A stretch of 7,547 bases of DNA from Methanimicrococcus sp. (GTDB lineage Archaea > Halobacteriota > Methanosarcinia > Methanosarcinales > Methanosarcinaceae). The position numbers and the translations under genes were made by a program. Below the pieces are notes generated by a model that did no database searches, was not told the origin of the DNA, and was given only the letters and a program-made list of their open reading frames with translations. This document shows, piece after piece, positions 1-4,995 of this stretch. The stretch is taken from NCBI GenBank assembly GCA_009776675.1, contig WRNK01000056.1, positions 1 through 7,547 on the forward strand, given 5' to 3'. The stretch's first letter is position 1, and the number at the start of each line of letters is the position of its first letter.

Positions 1-146
1 CCAAAGCACTCAATGATGTCACGGAAGCTGTCGGCGGTACCGGCGGCGGGCATGATATTGCAGCCGGCGGAACAATTCCTCCCGAAAAAGCAGATGAATT
101 TATTCTGATGCTGGATGAGTATATCGGAAAACAGCTGAATGCGTAA
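1..146 (+). CDS. C-terminal end of a DHH-family single-strand nuclease (archaeal RecJ/GAN-like), 5' truncated
   Basis: The open frame enters from the left edge (first whole codon at position 3) and ends at TAA 144-146, giving 47 residues. It contains GGTGGGHDIAAGGTIP, the GGGH-x-x-AAG signature of the DHHA1 domain that closes the active site or binds nucleic acid in DHH phosphoesterases. It ends with an acidic helix (EFILMLDEYIGKQL). In methanogens this ending is typical of RecJ-like 5'-3' single-strand exonucleases, including the GAN nuclease associated with the replicative helicase. The catalytic DHH motifs lie outside the window, so exact subfamily (RecJ/GAN or another DHH/DHHA1 phosphoesterase) is inferred from family resemblance. 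The gene converges on a small membrane-protein gene, with only 20 bp between the stops. Confidence 0.72.
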   Translation, partial: KALNDVTEAVGGTGGGHDIAAGGTIPPEKADEFILMLDEYIGKQLNA

Positions 147-166
147 AAAGAGATGATTCGACTGAA

Positions 167-412
167 TCATCTGTTAATATTATTGACAATAAAAGGAGCA
201 TTAGGCTTTGTTGCTAATTGGTATGCGTCAACAATGTTCCATATCCAATAAATAAAACCGACAATAGCTAAAATAATTGTAGCTAAAGAAAGAGCTCCTA
301 AAATGGCAGCTCCTATAAAAACAAGAACGCCTCTAAAAAAGTGACCTGCATAGAACTGCCCGAGACCGGGAATGAAAAACGAAAATATTGCTGCTAAAAG
401 TGGGCTTGCCAT
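167..412 (-). CDS. Small two-helix membrane protein (TM2-like), paralog A
   Basis: An 81-residue protein with two hydrophobic segments, about residues 4-20 and 28-59. They are joined by a short turn with FFIPGLGQFYAGHFFRG. The pattern hydrophobic-PGLGQ-(F/L)YAG-x3-RG-hydrophobic-W-x-WN-(I/L)-(V/I)DAY resembles TM2-type and related small membrane proteins of archaea and bacteria, whose function is generally unknown. Start ATG at 412 has an AAGGG ribosome site (419-423) six bases upstream. The gene at 634-873 is a paralog: both contain IFSFFIPGLGQ, and the N-terminal coding DNA is clearly similar, so they probably arose by tandem duplication. It probably sits in the membrane with no catalytic residues. 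Function is not assignable. Confidence 0.8.
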   Translation of the reverse strand: MASPLLAAIFSFFIPGLGQFYAGHFFRGVLVFIGAAILGALSLATIILAIVGFIYWIWNIVDAYQLATKPNAPFIVNNINR

Positions 413-425
413 GAAAAACCCTTAT

Positions 426-479
426 GAATGTGTTTATATTTAACTTTATGGATTTTATACGAGTGGCATTATGGATTTT
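426..479. repeat. 54-bp dispersed repeat, copy 1 (upstream of paralog A)
   Basis: This block matches 948-1002 at 49 of 55 aligned positions by eye, with one single-base gap. Both contain TTTAACTTTATGGATT and end in TTATGGATTTT. It lies 13 bases upstream of the start of membrane-protein paralog A. The other copy lies 74 bases upstream of paralog B, so gene and upstream DNA were probably duplicated together. Inside the block TTATGGATT occurs twice, 23 bases apart. Confidence 0.85.
451..460 (-). promoter_or_regulatory. Candidate TATA box for membrane-protein paralog A
   Basis: Read on the minus strand this is GTATAAAATC. A start of transcription about 26 bases downstream would fall near 430, leaving a short leader that includes the AAGGG site at 419-423. 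It lies within the duplicated block. Supported by spacing only, and other AT-rich strings nearby could serve. Confidence 0.35.
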
Positions 480-633
480 TGCCGGATGAAAACGGAAAAC
501 AGCGGAATGCACAAAAAAGAAAGATGAAACAAAAATATAAAAAATAATTTGCGGGAGACTCATTTGTAACATTGTAATAATTAAAGAAACAATCTTTGTC
601 TCTATTGGTACGATTTCCAGTCCCATATCAAAA

Positions 634-873
634 TCAGGGTGATTTGATAAGGAAGGGAACATTTCGTAATGCTAATAGATATGCGTCAATAAGATTCCAT
701 GCCCAAGGAATTAAGACGATAAGAACAGCAAATGTCGTTACACGATAAAGAATAATCGCCAAAGCAGCGATCACAATAAAAACAATGATACCTCTTAAGG
801 TACGACCTGCATACAACTGACCGAGACCCGGAATGAAAAATGAAAATATGACTGCTAAAGTTGCATTTTCCAT
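634..873 (-). CDS. Small two-helix membrane protein (TM2-like), paralog B
   Basis: A 79-residue protein with the same design as its neighbour at 167-412: short N-terminus, FSFFIPGLGQLYAGRTLRG turn, a long hydrophobic stretch (about residues 28-57), then WAWNLIDAY and a short polar tail. The second hydrophobic segment has diverged much more than the PGLGQ and W-x-WN-x2-DAY motifs, so those motifs are probably what is conserved for function. ATG at 873 is the only start giving the full first helix. A weak GTAGG lies a few bases upstream. Divergent from radB with about 150 bp between starts. The gap to paralog A (413-633) holds only the dispersed repeat and no convincing gene. Function unknown. 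Confidence 0.8.
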   Translation of the reverse strand: MENATLAVIFSFFIPGLGQLYAGRTLRGIIVFIVIAALAIILYRVTTFAVLIVLIPWAWNLIDAYLLALRNVPFLIKSP

Positions 874-932
874 AGAAAAAACCTACTGATTCATTATTAT
901 TTATATTAAATTAATGTCAACACATAGTGTGC

Positions 933-943
933 GTTATATATTT
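933..943 (-). promoter_or_regulatory. Candidate TATA box in the divergent paralog B / radB promoter region
   Basis: The minus strand reads AAATATATAAC, a good archaeal TATA match. Transcription would begin near 912 and give a leader of about 40 bases for the gene starting at 873. The sequence is nearly symmetrical, and a second AT-rich string (GTATATATTT, 953-962) could serve radB on the plus strand. The assignment of each to a gene is inference. Confidence 0.4.
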
Positions 944-947
944 AATA

Positions 948-1002
948 GAATGTGTATATATTTAACTTTATGGATTATTATATGAGCGACGTTATGGATT
1001 TT
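948..1002. repeat. 55-bp dispersed repeat, copy 2 (between paralog B and radB)
   Basis: Second copy of the block at 426-479. It occupies most of the divergent intergenic region and includes TTATGGATT twice. It ends 10 bases before the radB Shine-Dalgarno sequence, so it may contribute promoter or operator sequence to radB as well as to paralog B. Confidence 0.85.
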
Positions 1003-1011
1003 ATATGAATT

Positions 1012-1029
1012 AAAGGAGGGACAAATATC
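1012..1029 (+). promoter_or_regulatory. Strong Shine-Dalgarno site plus AUC start codon of radB
   Basis: AAAGGAGGG at 1012-1020 is an almost ideal ribosome binding site. Six bases on, at 1027-1029, lies ATC in the radB frame. The next ATG (1054) is 33 bases past the site, too far to use it. An in-frame TGA at 1006-1008 rules out a start further upstream, and no ATG, GTG or TTG occurs in frame between the TGA and 1054. ATC is therefore the start best placed for initiation, barring a sequencing error. Confidence 0.65.
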
Positions 1030-1695
1030 GGATCTTTTTTATCAACCGGATGCATGCCCATTGATACGCTTCTCGGCGGCGGGATTGAGAACGGGATTGT
1101 AACGCAAGTTTATGGCGAGCCGGGCTCAGGAAAGACGAATTTATGCCTCCAAGCTGCGATTGAATGCTCCAAAGCCGGTAAAAAAGTGATCTATATTGAC
1201 ACAGAAGGTTTATCTTTCGATCGGTTTTCGCAAATCGCCGGTGAAAAATCCAAAGAAATCGCTCAAAACATATTGATTTTTGAGCCGATGAGTTTTGAAG
1301 AGCAATATGCAGCCATTTGCGAAGCGGAGAAAATTATTCATGAAAATTTTGGATTGATCGTTGTCGATTCTGCAACGTCGTATTATCGTTATGAATTGGA
1401 TGATGAAGAAGCCGGCATTCAAAACCGCCGAGAACTCTCAAATCAAATCGGATTTCTTCAGGGAATTTCCAGAAAATCGGGTGTTCCTGTTTTAATTACA
1501 AACCAAATATTTAGCGATATCGACAATGGCGGTGTTCGCCCGATCGGTGGCAGAGGAATTGAACATATTTCAAAAACAATTTTAAAATTGGAACGTGTCG
1601 GAACGGGAGAAAGATGCGCCCAAATTATAAAGCACAGATGCCGTCCTGAGGGAGAATCCTGTTACTTTAAAATTACTGAAGACGGATTAAGATAA
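1027..1695 (+). CDS. radB: DNA repair and recombination protein RadB
   Basis: A RecA/Rad51-superfamily ATPase that lacks the N-terminal HhH domain of RadA, as expected for RadB, the recombination mediator or RadA paralog of euryarchaea. Counting from ATC at 1027 the protein has 222 residues, close to the family's usual length. It begins with FLSTGCMPIDTLLGGGIENG, the standard RadB opening. Walker A GEPGSGKT is at residues 30-37 and Walker B LIVVD at 110-114. A C-terminal RPIGGRGIEHISKTILKLE segment corresponds to the L2/DNA-binding end of the core. Starting at the first ATG (1054) would remove the conserved LSTGC. Divergent from the small membrane gene. It is followed by a repeat-filled spacer and mtnA on the same strand, with no clear promoter between, so the two may be cotranscribed. 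Confidence 0.93.
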   Translation: MGSFLSTGCMPIDTLLGGGIENGIVTQVYGEPGSGKTNLCLQAAIECSKAGKKVIYIDTEGLSFDRFSQIAGEKSKEIAQNILIFEPMSFEEQYAAICEAEKIIHENFGLIVVDSATSYYRYELDDEEAGIQNRRELSNQIGFLQGISRKSGVPVLITNQIFSDIDNGGVRPIGGRGIEHISKTILKLERVGTGERCAQIIKHRCRPEGESCYFKITEDGLR

Positions 1696-1704
1696 TCGAA
1701 AATA

Positions 1705-1808
1705 AAAAATGATGGACAAATGACGGGAAAAATGATGGACAAATGATGGGAAAAATAATGGATAAATGACGGGAAAAATAATGGATAAATGACGGGAAAA
1801 ATAATGGG
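1705..1808. repeat. 23-bp tandem repeat, 4.5 copies, in front of mtnA
   Basis: Units at 1705-1727, 1728-1750, 1751-1773 and 1774-1796, with a partial fifth at 1797-1808. The consensus is AAAAATRATGGAYAAATGAYGGG. Units 3 and 4 are identical and units 1 and 2 differ at one base. Unit length is not a multiple of three, so the array is non-coding as a whole. Each unit nevertheless contains ATG-GAY-AAA-TGA, a three-codon minigene. From unit 2 on, and at mtnA itself, the start follows the GGGAAAA that ends the preceding unit; unit 1 has no GGG before it. Confidence 0.93.
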
Positions 1809-1813
1809 AAAAG

Positions 1814-2851
1814 ATGGATATGAGAACAATAGAATGGGATGATTCGGATTCTTCAATCAAAATGATTGATCAAACTTTGCTGCCGGCTGAATTAAAGATA
1901 ATCAAATGCAAAAATATCGCTGAAGTCTGTGAAGCGATTCAAAATTTAAGAATTCGGGGTGCTCCGGCACTTGGCGTCTGTGGGGCATTCGGCGTTGCAC
2001 TTTCAGCGCATTTAAGCAGCGCAAAAACAGCAGAAGGCATGATTAAAGATATGAAAGCCGCCGGAGATGCCATTAAAAAAACACGTCCGACTGCAATTAA
2101 TTTGGCTTGGGGCGTGGATCGGATTTTAAACATCGCCGAAGAAGAAGGCGTTGATCCAAAATTGATTCGAAATGTCGCCTTGGAAGAAGCCAAAGAAATG
2201 GCTGATGAAGACGTTGAAATCAACAAAAAAATTGGAAAAAACGGGGCAAAGTTGTTAAAAGACGGGGATGTTGTACTTACCCATTGCAATGCCGGAAAAA
2301 TGGCTTGTGTGGACTGGGGAACGGCTTTGGGGGTGATCCGGTCTGCGGTGGCGGAAGGAAAGAAAATCAAAGTTGTTGCCTGTGAAACAAGACCTTTAAA
2401 TCAAGGAAGCCGCATCACCGCCTGGGAGCTTAAGCAAGACAAAATTCAGGTTCATGTCATTGCAGATTCGGCAGCCGGTTTTTTAATGAGCGAAGGCATC
2501 ATTAATAAAGTCATTGTCGGTGCCGATCGGATAACGCAGGAATTTGTTTACAACAAAATCGGAACATACACGCACTCCGTTTTGGCAAAGGAGCATGACA
2601 TTCCATTTTATGTGGCGGCACCTGTGTCAACCATTGATCCGAACAGCTGGGAAGAAAATGTTAAAATTGAGGAACGTCCGGAAGATGAAATCCGCCGCAT
2701 CGGGAAAGCCAAAGAATTGAATGTCCCCTTGGATGTACCGATTTTAAATCCGGCTTTTGACAAAACGCCCATGGAAAACGTATCGGCAATTATTACCGAA
2801 AATGGTGTTTATTACCCGCCGATTTTAATTGAAGAAATCGTTATTGATTAA
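1814..2851 (+). CDS. mtnA: S-methyl-5-thioribose-1-phosphate isomerase
   Basis: An aldose-ketose isomerase of the eIF2B-like fold that converts methylthioribose-1-phosphate to methylthioribulose-1-phosphate in methylthioadenosine salvage. 345 residues, full length. Recognisable blocks in order: MRTIEWDD at the start, RIRGAPALGV (46-55), RPTAINLAWGV (91-101), LTHCNAGKMAC (155-165, catalytic Cys158), ETRPLNQGSRITAWEL (191-206), VGADRI (235-240, catalytic Asp238), NKIGTYTHSVLAKEH (247-261), PFYVAAPVSTID (264-275) and NPAFDKTP (312-319). The N-terminal WDD, RPTA and C-terminal STID...NPAFD blocks favour MtnA over ribose-1,5-bisphosphate isomerase or aIF2B. Start could be ATG 1814 (used here, with GGGAAAAG directly upstream) or ATG 1820, which gives MRTIEW. 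Preceded by a 23-bp repeat array resembling its own start region. Confidence 0.94.
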   Translation: MDMRTIEWDDSDSSIKMIDQTLLPAELKIIKCKNIAEVCEAIQNLRIRGAPALGVCGAFGVALSAHLSSAKTAEGMIKDMKAAGDAIKKTRPTAINLAWGVDRILNIAEEEGVDPKLIRNVALEEAKEMADEDVEINKKIGKNGAKLLKDGDVVLTHCNAGKMACVDWGTALGVIRSAVAEGKKIKVVACETRPLNQGSRITAWELKQDKIQVHVIADSAAGFLMSEGIINKVIVGADRITQEFVYNKIGTYTHSVLAKEHDIPFYVAAPVSTIDPNSWEENVKIEERPEDEIRRIGKAKELNVPLDVPILNPAFDKTPMENVSAIITENGVYYPPILIEEIVID

Positions 2852-2913
2852 CAACAAATTTTTGAGGGAACAAAAACCAAAAGATCAGGCAAAAAAATAA
2901 AAAAAGATTAAAG

Positions 2914-2922
2914 TTTATATAA
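2914..2922 (+). promoter_or_regulatory. TATA box of the Sec61-beta gene
   Basis: TTTATATAA, preceded by an A-rich stretch (AAAGATTAAAG), is the best TATA match in the window. Transcription should start near 2940-2946, leaving a leader of about 40 bases before ATG 2985. It lies in the 133-bp spacer after mtnA, so the Sec61-beta gene has its own promoter. Confidence 0.7.
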
Positions 2923-2935
2923 GAGCAAAGGCTCT
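2922..2935. promoter_or_regulatory. Inverted repeat just downstream of the Sec61-beta TATA box
   Basis: AGAGC-AAAG-GCTCT: five-base arms around a four-base loop. It lies between the TATA box and the expected transcription start, a position where archaeal repressors or initiation factors often bind. It should not be in the mRNA if the start is near 2944, so a DNA operator is more likely than an RNA hairpin. Short enough to be chance. Confidence 0.35.
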
Positions 2936-2984
2936 ATGAAATCATTCTTTTATCAAAAATAAAAATTATTCGGGACAGATAGAT

Positions 2985-3158
2985 ATGGCAAATAAAAAAG
3001 GAAGCGGGCTCCAATCCTCTGCAGGATTGATGAGATATTATGAAGCAGACAAGAAATCCATTTCAATTAAGCCGCTTTACGTTATCGTTGCGGGCTTTTT
3101 GGTCGCATTTTTGGTTCTTTTAGTTTCATACTTTTACGGTACTTGGCCTCTTGGCTGA
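2985..3158 (+). CDS. secG: Protein translocase subunit Sec61-beta (archaeal SecG)
   Basis: A 57-residue tail-anchored protein: polar N-terminal half beginning MANKKGSGLQSSAGLMRYYE, then one membrane helix at about residues 30-51 (PLYVIVAGFLVAFLVLLVSYFY). The SSAGL(M/I)RYYEAD(K) stretch and the single helix ending near the C-terminus are the signature of archaeal Sec61-beta, the small non-essential partner of SecY and SecE in the membrane protein-conducting channel. Archaeal members are usually 50-60 residues, so this is full length. It has its own TATA box at 2914-2922. The ribosome site is weak (CGGGA, 2971-2975). It is monocistronic, followed by T-rich DNA and the RNase P RNA gene. Confidence 0.93.
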   Translation: MANKKGSGLQSSAGLMRYYEADKKSISIKPLYVIVAGFLVAFLVLLVSYFYGTWPLG

Positions 3159-3195
3159 TTGAAAATCAAATGACAGAGAAATAAAACTGCATATT

Positions 3196-3208
3196 GTTTT
3201 ATTTTTTT
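3196..3208 (+). terminator. Poly-T terminator after Sec61-beta
   Basis: GTTTTATTTTTTT on the coding strand, about 40 bases past the stop. Archaeal RNA polymerase stops at such T-runs without a hairpin. Further TTTTT tracts follow in the 24-bp repeat and may act as backups. Confidence 0.5.
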
Positions 3209-3239
3209 CCAAACATTTCTTTTTGCAGATTGGATAAAC

Positions 3240-3301
3240 TTTTTCCAAAAAGCATCACCTGATTTTTTCCAAAAGGCATAACCCGATTTTTTCCAAAATT
3301 C
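3240..3301. repeat. 24-bp tandem repeat, about 2.5 copies
   Basis: Units at 3240-3263 and 3264-3287, each TTTTTCCAAAARGCATMACCYGAT, then a partial third at 3288-3301 (TTTTTCCAAAATTC). A more diverged TTTTTCCAAA occurs earlier at 3204. The array lies between the Sec61-beta terminator and the RNase P RNA promoter. The repeated T5-CC-A4 could pause polymerase, but no function is shown. No gene is seen in 3159-3360. Confidence 0.85.
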
Positions 3302-3330
3302 AAAATTTTAAAAATTTTTCAAAGCGAATT

Positions 3331-3338
3331 TTTAAATA
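3331..3338 (+). promoter_or_regulatory. TATA box of the RNase P RNA gene
   Basis: TTTAAATA, preceded by purine-rich AAAGCGAA at 3321-3328 in the BRE position. The distance from the box centre to the start of the P1 helix at 3361 is about 26 bases, the usual archaeal TATA-to-start spacing. This agrees with the 5' end inferred from RNA structure. Confidence 0.7.
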
Positions 3339-3360
3339 TTCTTTGAACGTTTTTACTTGA

Positions 3361-3711
3361 TACGCGGGAGCGGCAGGGCGGCTGCGGGAATAAAATTCCT
3401 GAGGAAAGTCTCCCCACCCTCTTTCAAATCTGCGGATGTTTGTGAAGAATATTTGGCGAGAGTCAAGGCAATGGCACAGAAACGAAACCGGGCCATGTCA
3501 GCAATGATATGAAAAATGGAGGCGCATGGCGCACGGATGCAACGGTAAATCCCCGCAGGTGCAAGTTATATCGGGAGAATGTGTTTGATTTGAAAGCACA
3601 CCCGAGGTTCAAAGACGCAAAGCTGAATGCCGTCGTACATGATCATAAAAATAAGAATGTTTTTTAAGATGTACACAAACAGAAGGGAGCTTACTCGCCG
3701 GACCCGCGTGC
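3361..3711 (+). ncRNA. rnpB: RNase P RNA (archaeal type)
   Basis: The catalytic RNA of ribonuclease P, which trims tRNA 5' leaders. The ends pair: ACGCGGG (3362-3368) with CCCGCGT (3703-3709) forms P1. Conserved core: CTGAGGAAAGTC (3399-3410, CR-I and 5' strand of P4), CACAGAAACGAAACCGGG (3475-3492, CR-IV-like), GCAACGGTAAATCCCCGC with GGTGCAAG (P10-P12 region, about 3540-3566), and ACAGAAGGGAGCTTACT (3679-3695, CR-V and 3' strand of P4). An AU-rich hairpin with GTACAT (3635-3640) pairing ATGTAC (3669-3674) precedes CR-V, in the P15/P16 position. About 350 nt is normal for type A archaeal RNase P RNA. TATA spacing fixes the 5' end, and T-runs follow the 3' end. Confidence 0.95.
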
Positions 3712-3713
3712 AA

Positions 3714-3742
3714 TTTTTTGTCAGCAATTTTTTATTATTTTG
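3714..3742 (+). terminator. Poly-T terminator of the RNase P RNA gene
   Basis: Two runs of six T (3714-3719 and 3728-3733) followed by more T-rich sequence, beginning five bases after the P1 helix closes. This is a normal archaeal terminator arrangement. It lies directly before the 36-bp repeats. Confidence 0.65.
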
Positions 3743-3888
3743 TTATTGATTGGTAGATGTGTGTACATTCGCTAATGATTATTGATTGATAAATGTGTGT
3801 ACATCCGCTAATGGTTATTGATTGATAAATGTGTGTACATCCGCTAATGATTATTGGATTTAATATACGTGTGTACACCCGTTAATGA
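3743..3888. repeat. Four head-to-tail 36-38-bp direct repeats
   Basis: Units at 3743-3778, 3779-3814, 3815-3850 (36 bp each) and a diverged 3851-3888 (38 bp). Units 2 and 3 differ at a single base. Shared core: TGTGTACATCCGCTAATG. No spacers separate the units, so this is not a CRISPR array. The core TGTGTACATC is the exact reverse complement of GATGTACACA (3668-3677) inside the RNase P RNA. The fourth unit overlaps the 3' end of the converging gene at 3860-4306 and encodes its last nine codons and stop. Confidence 0.93.
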
Positions 3889-4306
3889 TAATGTCCAAAC
3901 ATTGTCTCAAAAAAGGAAGATCCAATCGAATGAGATCCCAAAGGGCTTCGGGATTGAATCCGAGATCCGGATGAACCACTTGTGTATAAACTGTTTGAAT
4001 GGAATCCCAATCGGTTTTAAGATTTTTGTCTTTAAAATCAATAGGTAACGCTAAAGATGCTTCTTGAATTGTTTTTAATTTTAAGATCAGATCACTGTGA
4101 AGGGAGTTGTTTTTAATAAAATTTCCGTAGGTCAAACCAAAAGATATCGTCAAAATATCATCACATATCACAACCATTTCTGAAACGGATTCTCTGGAGG
4201 CGAGGTCTTCGGGAGAATATGACACGATACATGGACAAGTCGGGTCACCACAAGGAAAAACGGAATCTTCGGGATTGTCGGCTGCAATTTCTTCACTTTG
4301 AGACAT
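3860..4306 (-). CDS. Hypothetical protein with a CX4CXC cysteine cluster, last gene of the DUF116 operon
   Basis: A 148-residue protein I do not recognise. It has an acidic N-terminus, then FPCGDPTCPC (Cys19, Cys24, Cys26), a possible metal or disulfide site. A hydrophobic, mainly helical body follows, with further cysteines at 48, 136 and 144. No signal peptide or membrane helix is evident. ATG 4306 is chosen as start. A TTG at 4330 would add eight residues and overlap the upstream stop, but lacks a better ribosome site. It lies 20 bp after the second DUF116 gene on the same strand, so cotranscription is likely, and its cysteines suggest a link to those Cys-rich proteins. The final codons and stop come from repeat unit 4, so the C-terminus may have been replaced when the repeat expanded. 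Confidence 0.72.
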   Translation of the reverse strand: MSQSEEIAADNPEDSVFPCGDPTCPCIVSYSPEDLASRESVSEMVVICDDILTISFGLTYGNFIKNNSLHSDLILKLKTIQEASLALPIDFKDKNLKTDWDSIQTVYTQVVHPDLGFNPEALWDLIRLDLPFLRQCLDIIINGCTHVY

Positions 4307-4326
4307 TTCAAAACTCTTTATTTTTT

Positions 4327-4995
4327 TCAATTATCAATAATATTGGACTCTTTTTCAAGAGAGGCTGAATGATACGCAATTAATTGTTCTTCAAAGTATT
4401 TCAAATCTATTTTCGTATTGTAACAGCCGCTTGTTAATAAAGGAATCCCCATCGTTGATAATTTTGTATGCTTCATTTCGCGCATTCCTTTATTAATTTC
4501 ATAAGCGCAGCCGATCGCCAAAACACCGTCTGTTCCTTTCGATTCCGGATTCTTTAAAATGTGTTTAACAAATGAAGAGCCGGTAATAATGTAGAGCCGA
4601 TATCCATATTTTTCAGCCAGCGCCTTAATGGCGGCAAAATCGCATTTTCCGCAAGAGGTACATTGAATTCCGGTACGCGTGGTTCGTGCCTTGCAATCAC
4701 TGTGTCTCATGCAATGCGGCGCAAGAATAATACGATCTGTCGTCTTTTTAAAATTATGGCGATGAGCGTTGTTTTTTAAATCAGTCATTTTCTTATGAAG
4801 CTTATCCGGACTTTTGTAAATAAACATATAAATTGCAAGAATGGGTTTGTAAAAGAAATCCATAATGTGTACCGCCAAATTTGCAAAATAGCGAATCCTT
4901 TTAAGGCGCGTGTGAGCGATATAAAACGCAGCCGAGAGGAAAATAACGGAAACAATCAGAAAGAAAACCACGAATAATCCCAATTCGGCATACAT
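4327..4995 (-). CDS. DUF116 membrane-anchored cysteine-rich protein, second paralog
   Basis: A 222-residue protein. The N-terminal half has a membrane helix (about residues 5-27) and a second hydrophobic stretch (about 45-60). The C-terminal DUF116 domain has HCMRHSDC (Cys95, Cys101), QCTSCGKC (Cys112, 115, 118), TGSSFVKHI (139-146), GCAYEI (Cys163) and TSGCYNTKID (Cys191). The clustered cysteines suggest a metal or iron-sulfur site, but the family's function is unknown. The usual P of the PGSSFV motif is T here. ATG 4995 is the start, overlapping the upstream TGA by one base (TGATG), with GGAGGTG seven bases before it inside the upstream gene. An in-frame TTG one codon earlier is not needed. 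Paralog of, and probably translationally coupled to, the gene upstream. Confidence 0.9.
   Translation of the reverse strand: MYAELGLFVVFFLIVSVIFLSAAFYIAHTRLKRIRYFANLAVHIMDFFYKPILAIYMFIYKSPDKLHKKMTDLKNNAHRHNFKKTTDRIILAPHCMRHSDCKARTTRTGIQCTSCGKCDFAAIKALAEKYGYRLYIITGSSFVKHILKNPESKGTDGVLAIGCAYEINKGMREMKHTKLSTMGIPLLTSGCYNTKIDLKYFEEQLIAYHSASLEKESNIIDN

Noticed and set aside
333..662. 109-residue open frame on the minus strand
   Set aside because: It overlaps both small membrane genes out of frame, has no family resemblance, and its C-terminal half is an out-of-frame reading of paralog A.
1054..1056. ATG as the radB start
   Set aside because: It removes the conserved LSTGC opening and lies 33 bases from the Shine-Dalgarno site. 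ATC 1027 fits both better.
1939..2370. 143-residue open frame antisense to mtnA
   Set aside because: It lies wholly within a strongly supported gene on the other strand and has the composition expected of a shadow frame.
1814..2851. Ribose-1,5-bisphosphate isomerase or aIF2B subunit instead of MtnA
   Set aside because: The MRTIEW opening, RPTA block and PFYVAAPxSTID...NPAFD ending match MtnA; those related families lack this combination.
2936..2962. Eight-codon upstream frame (ATG at 2936) in the Sec61-beta leader
   Set aside because: The expected transcription start is at or after this ATG and no ribosome site precedes it, so it is probably not translated.
3743..3888. Possible CRISPR array (36-bp repeats)
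   Set aside because: The units follow each other directly with no unique spacers, the last unit is diverged and partly coding, and no cas genes are visible.
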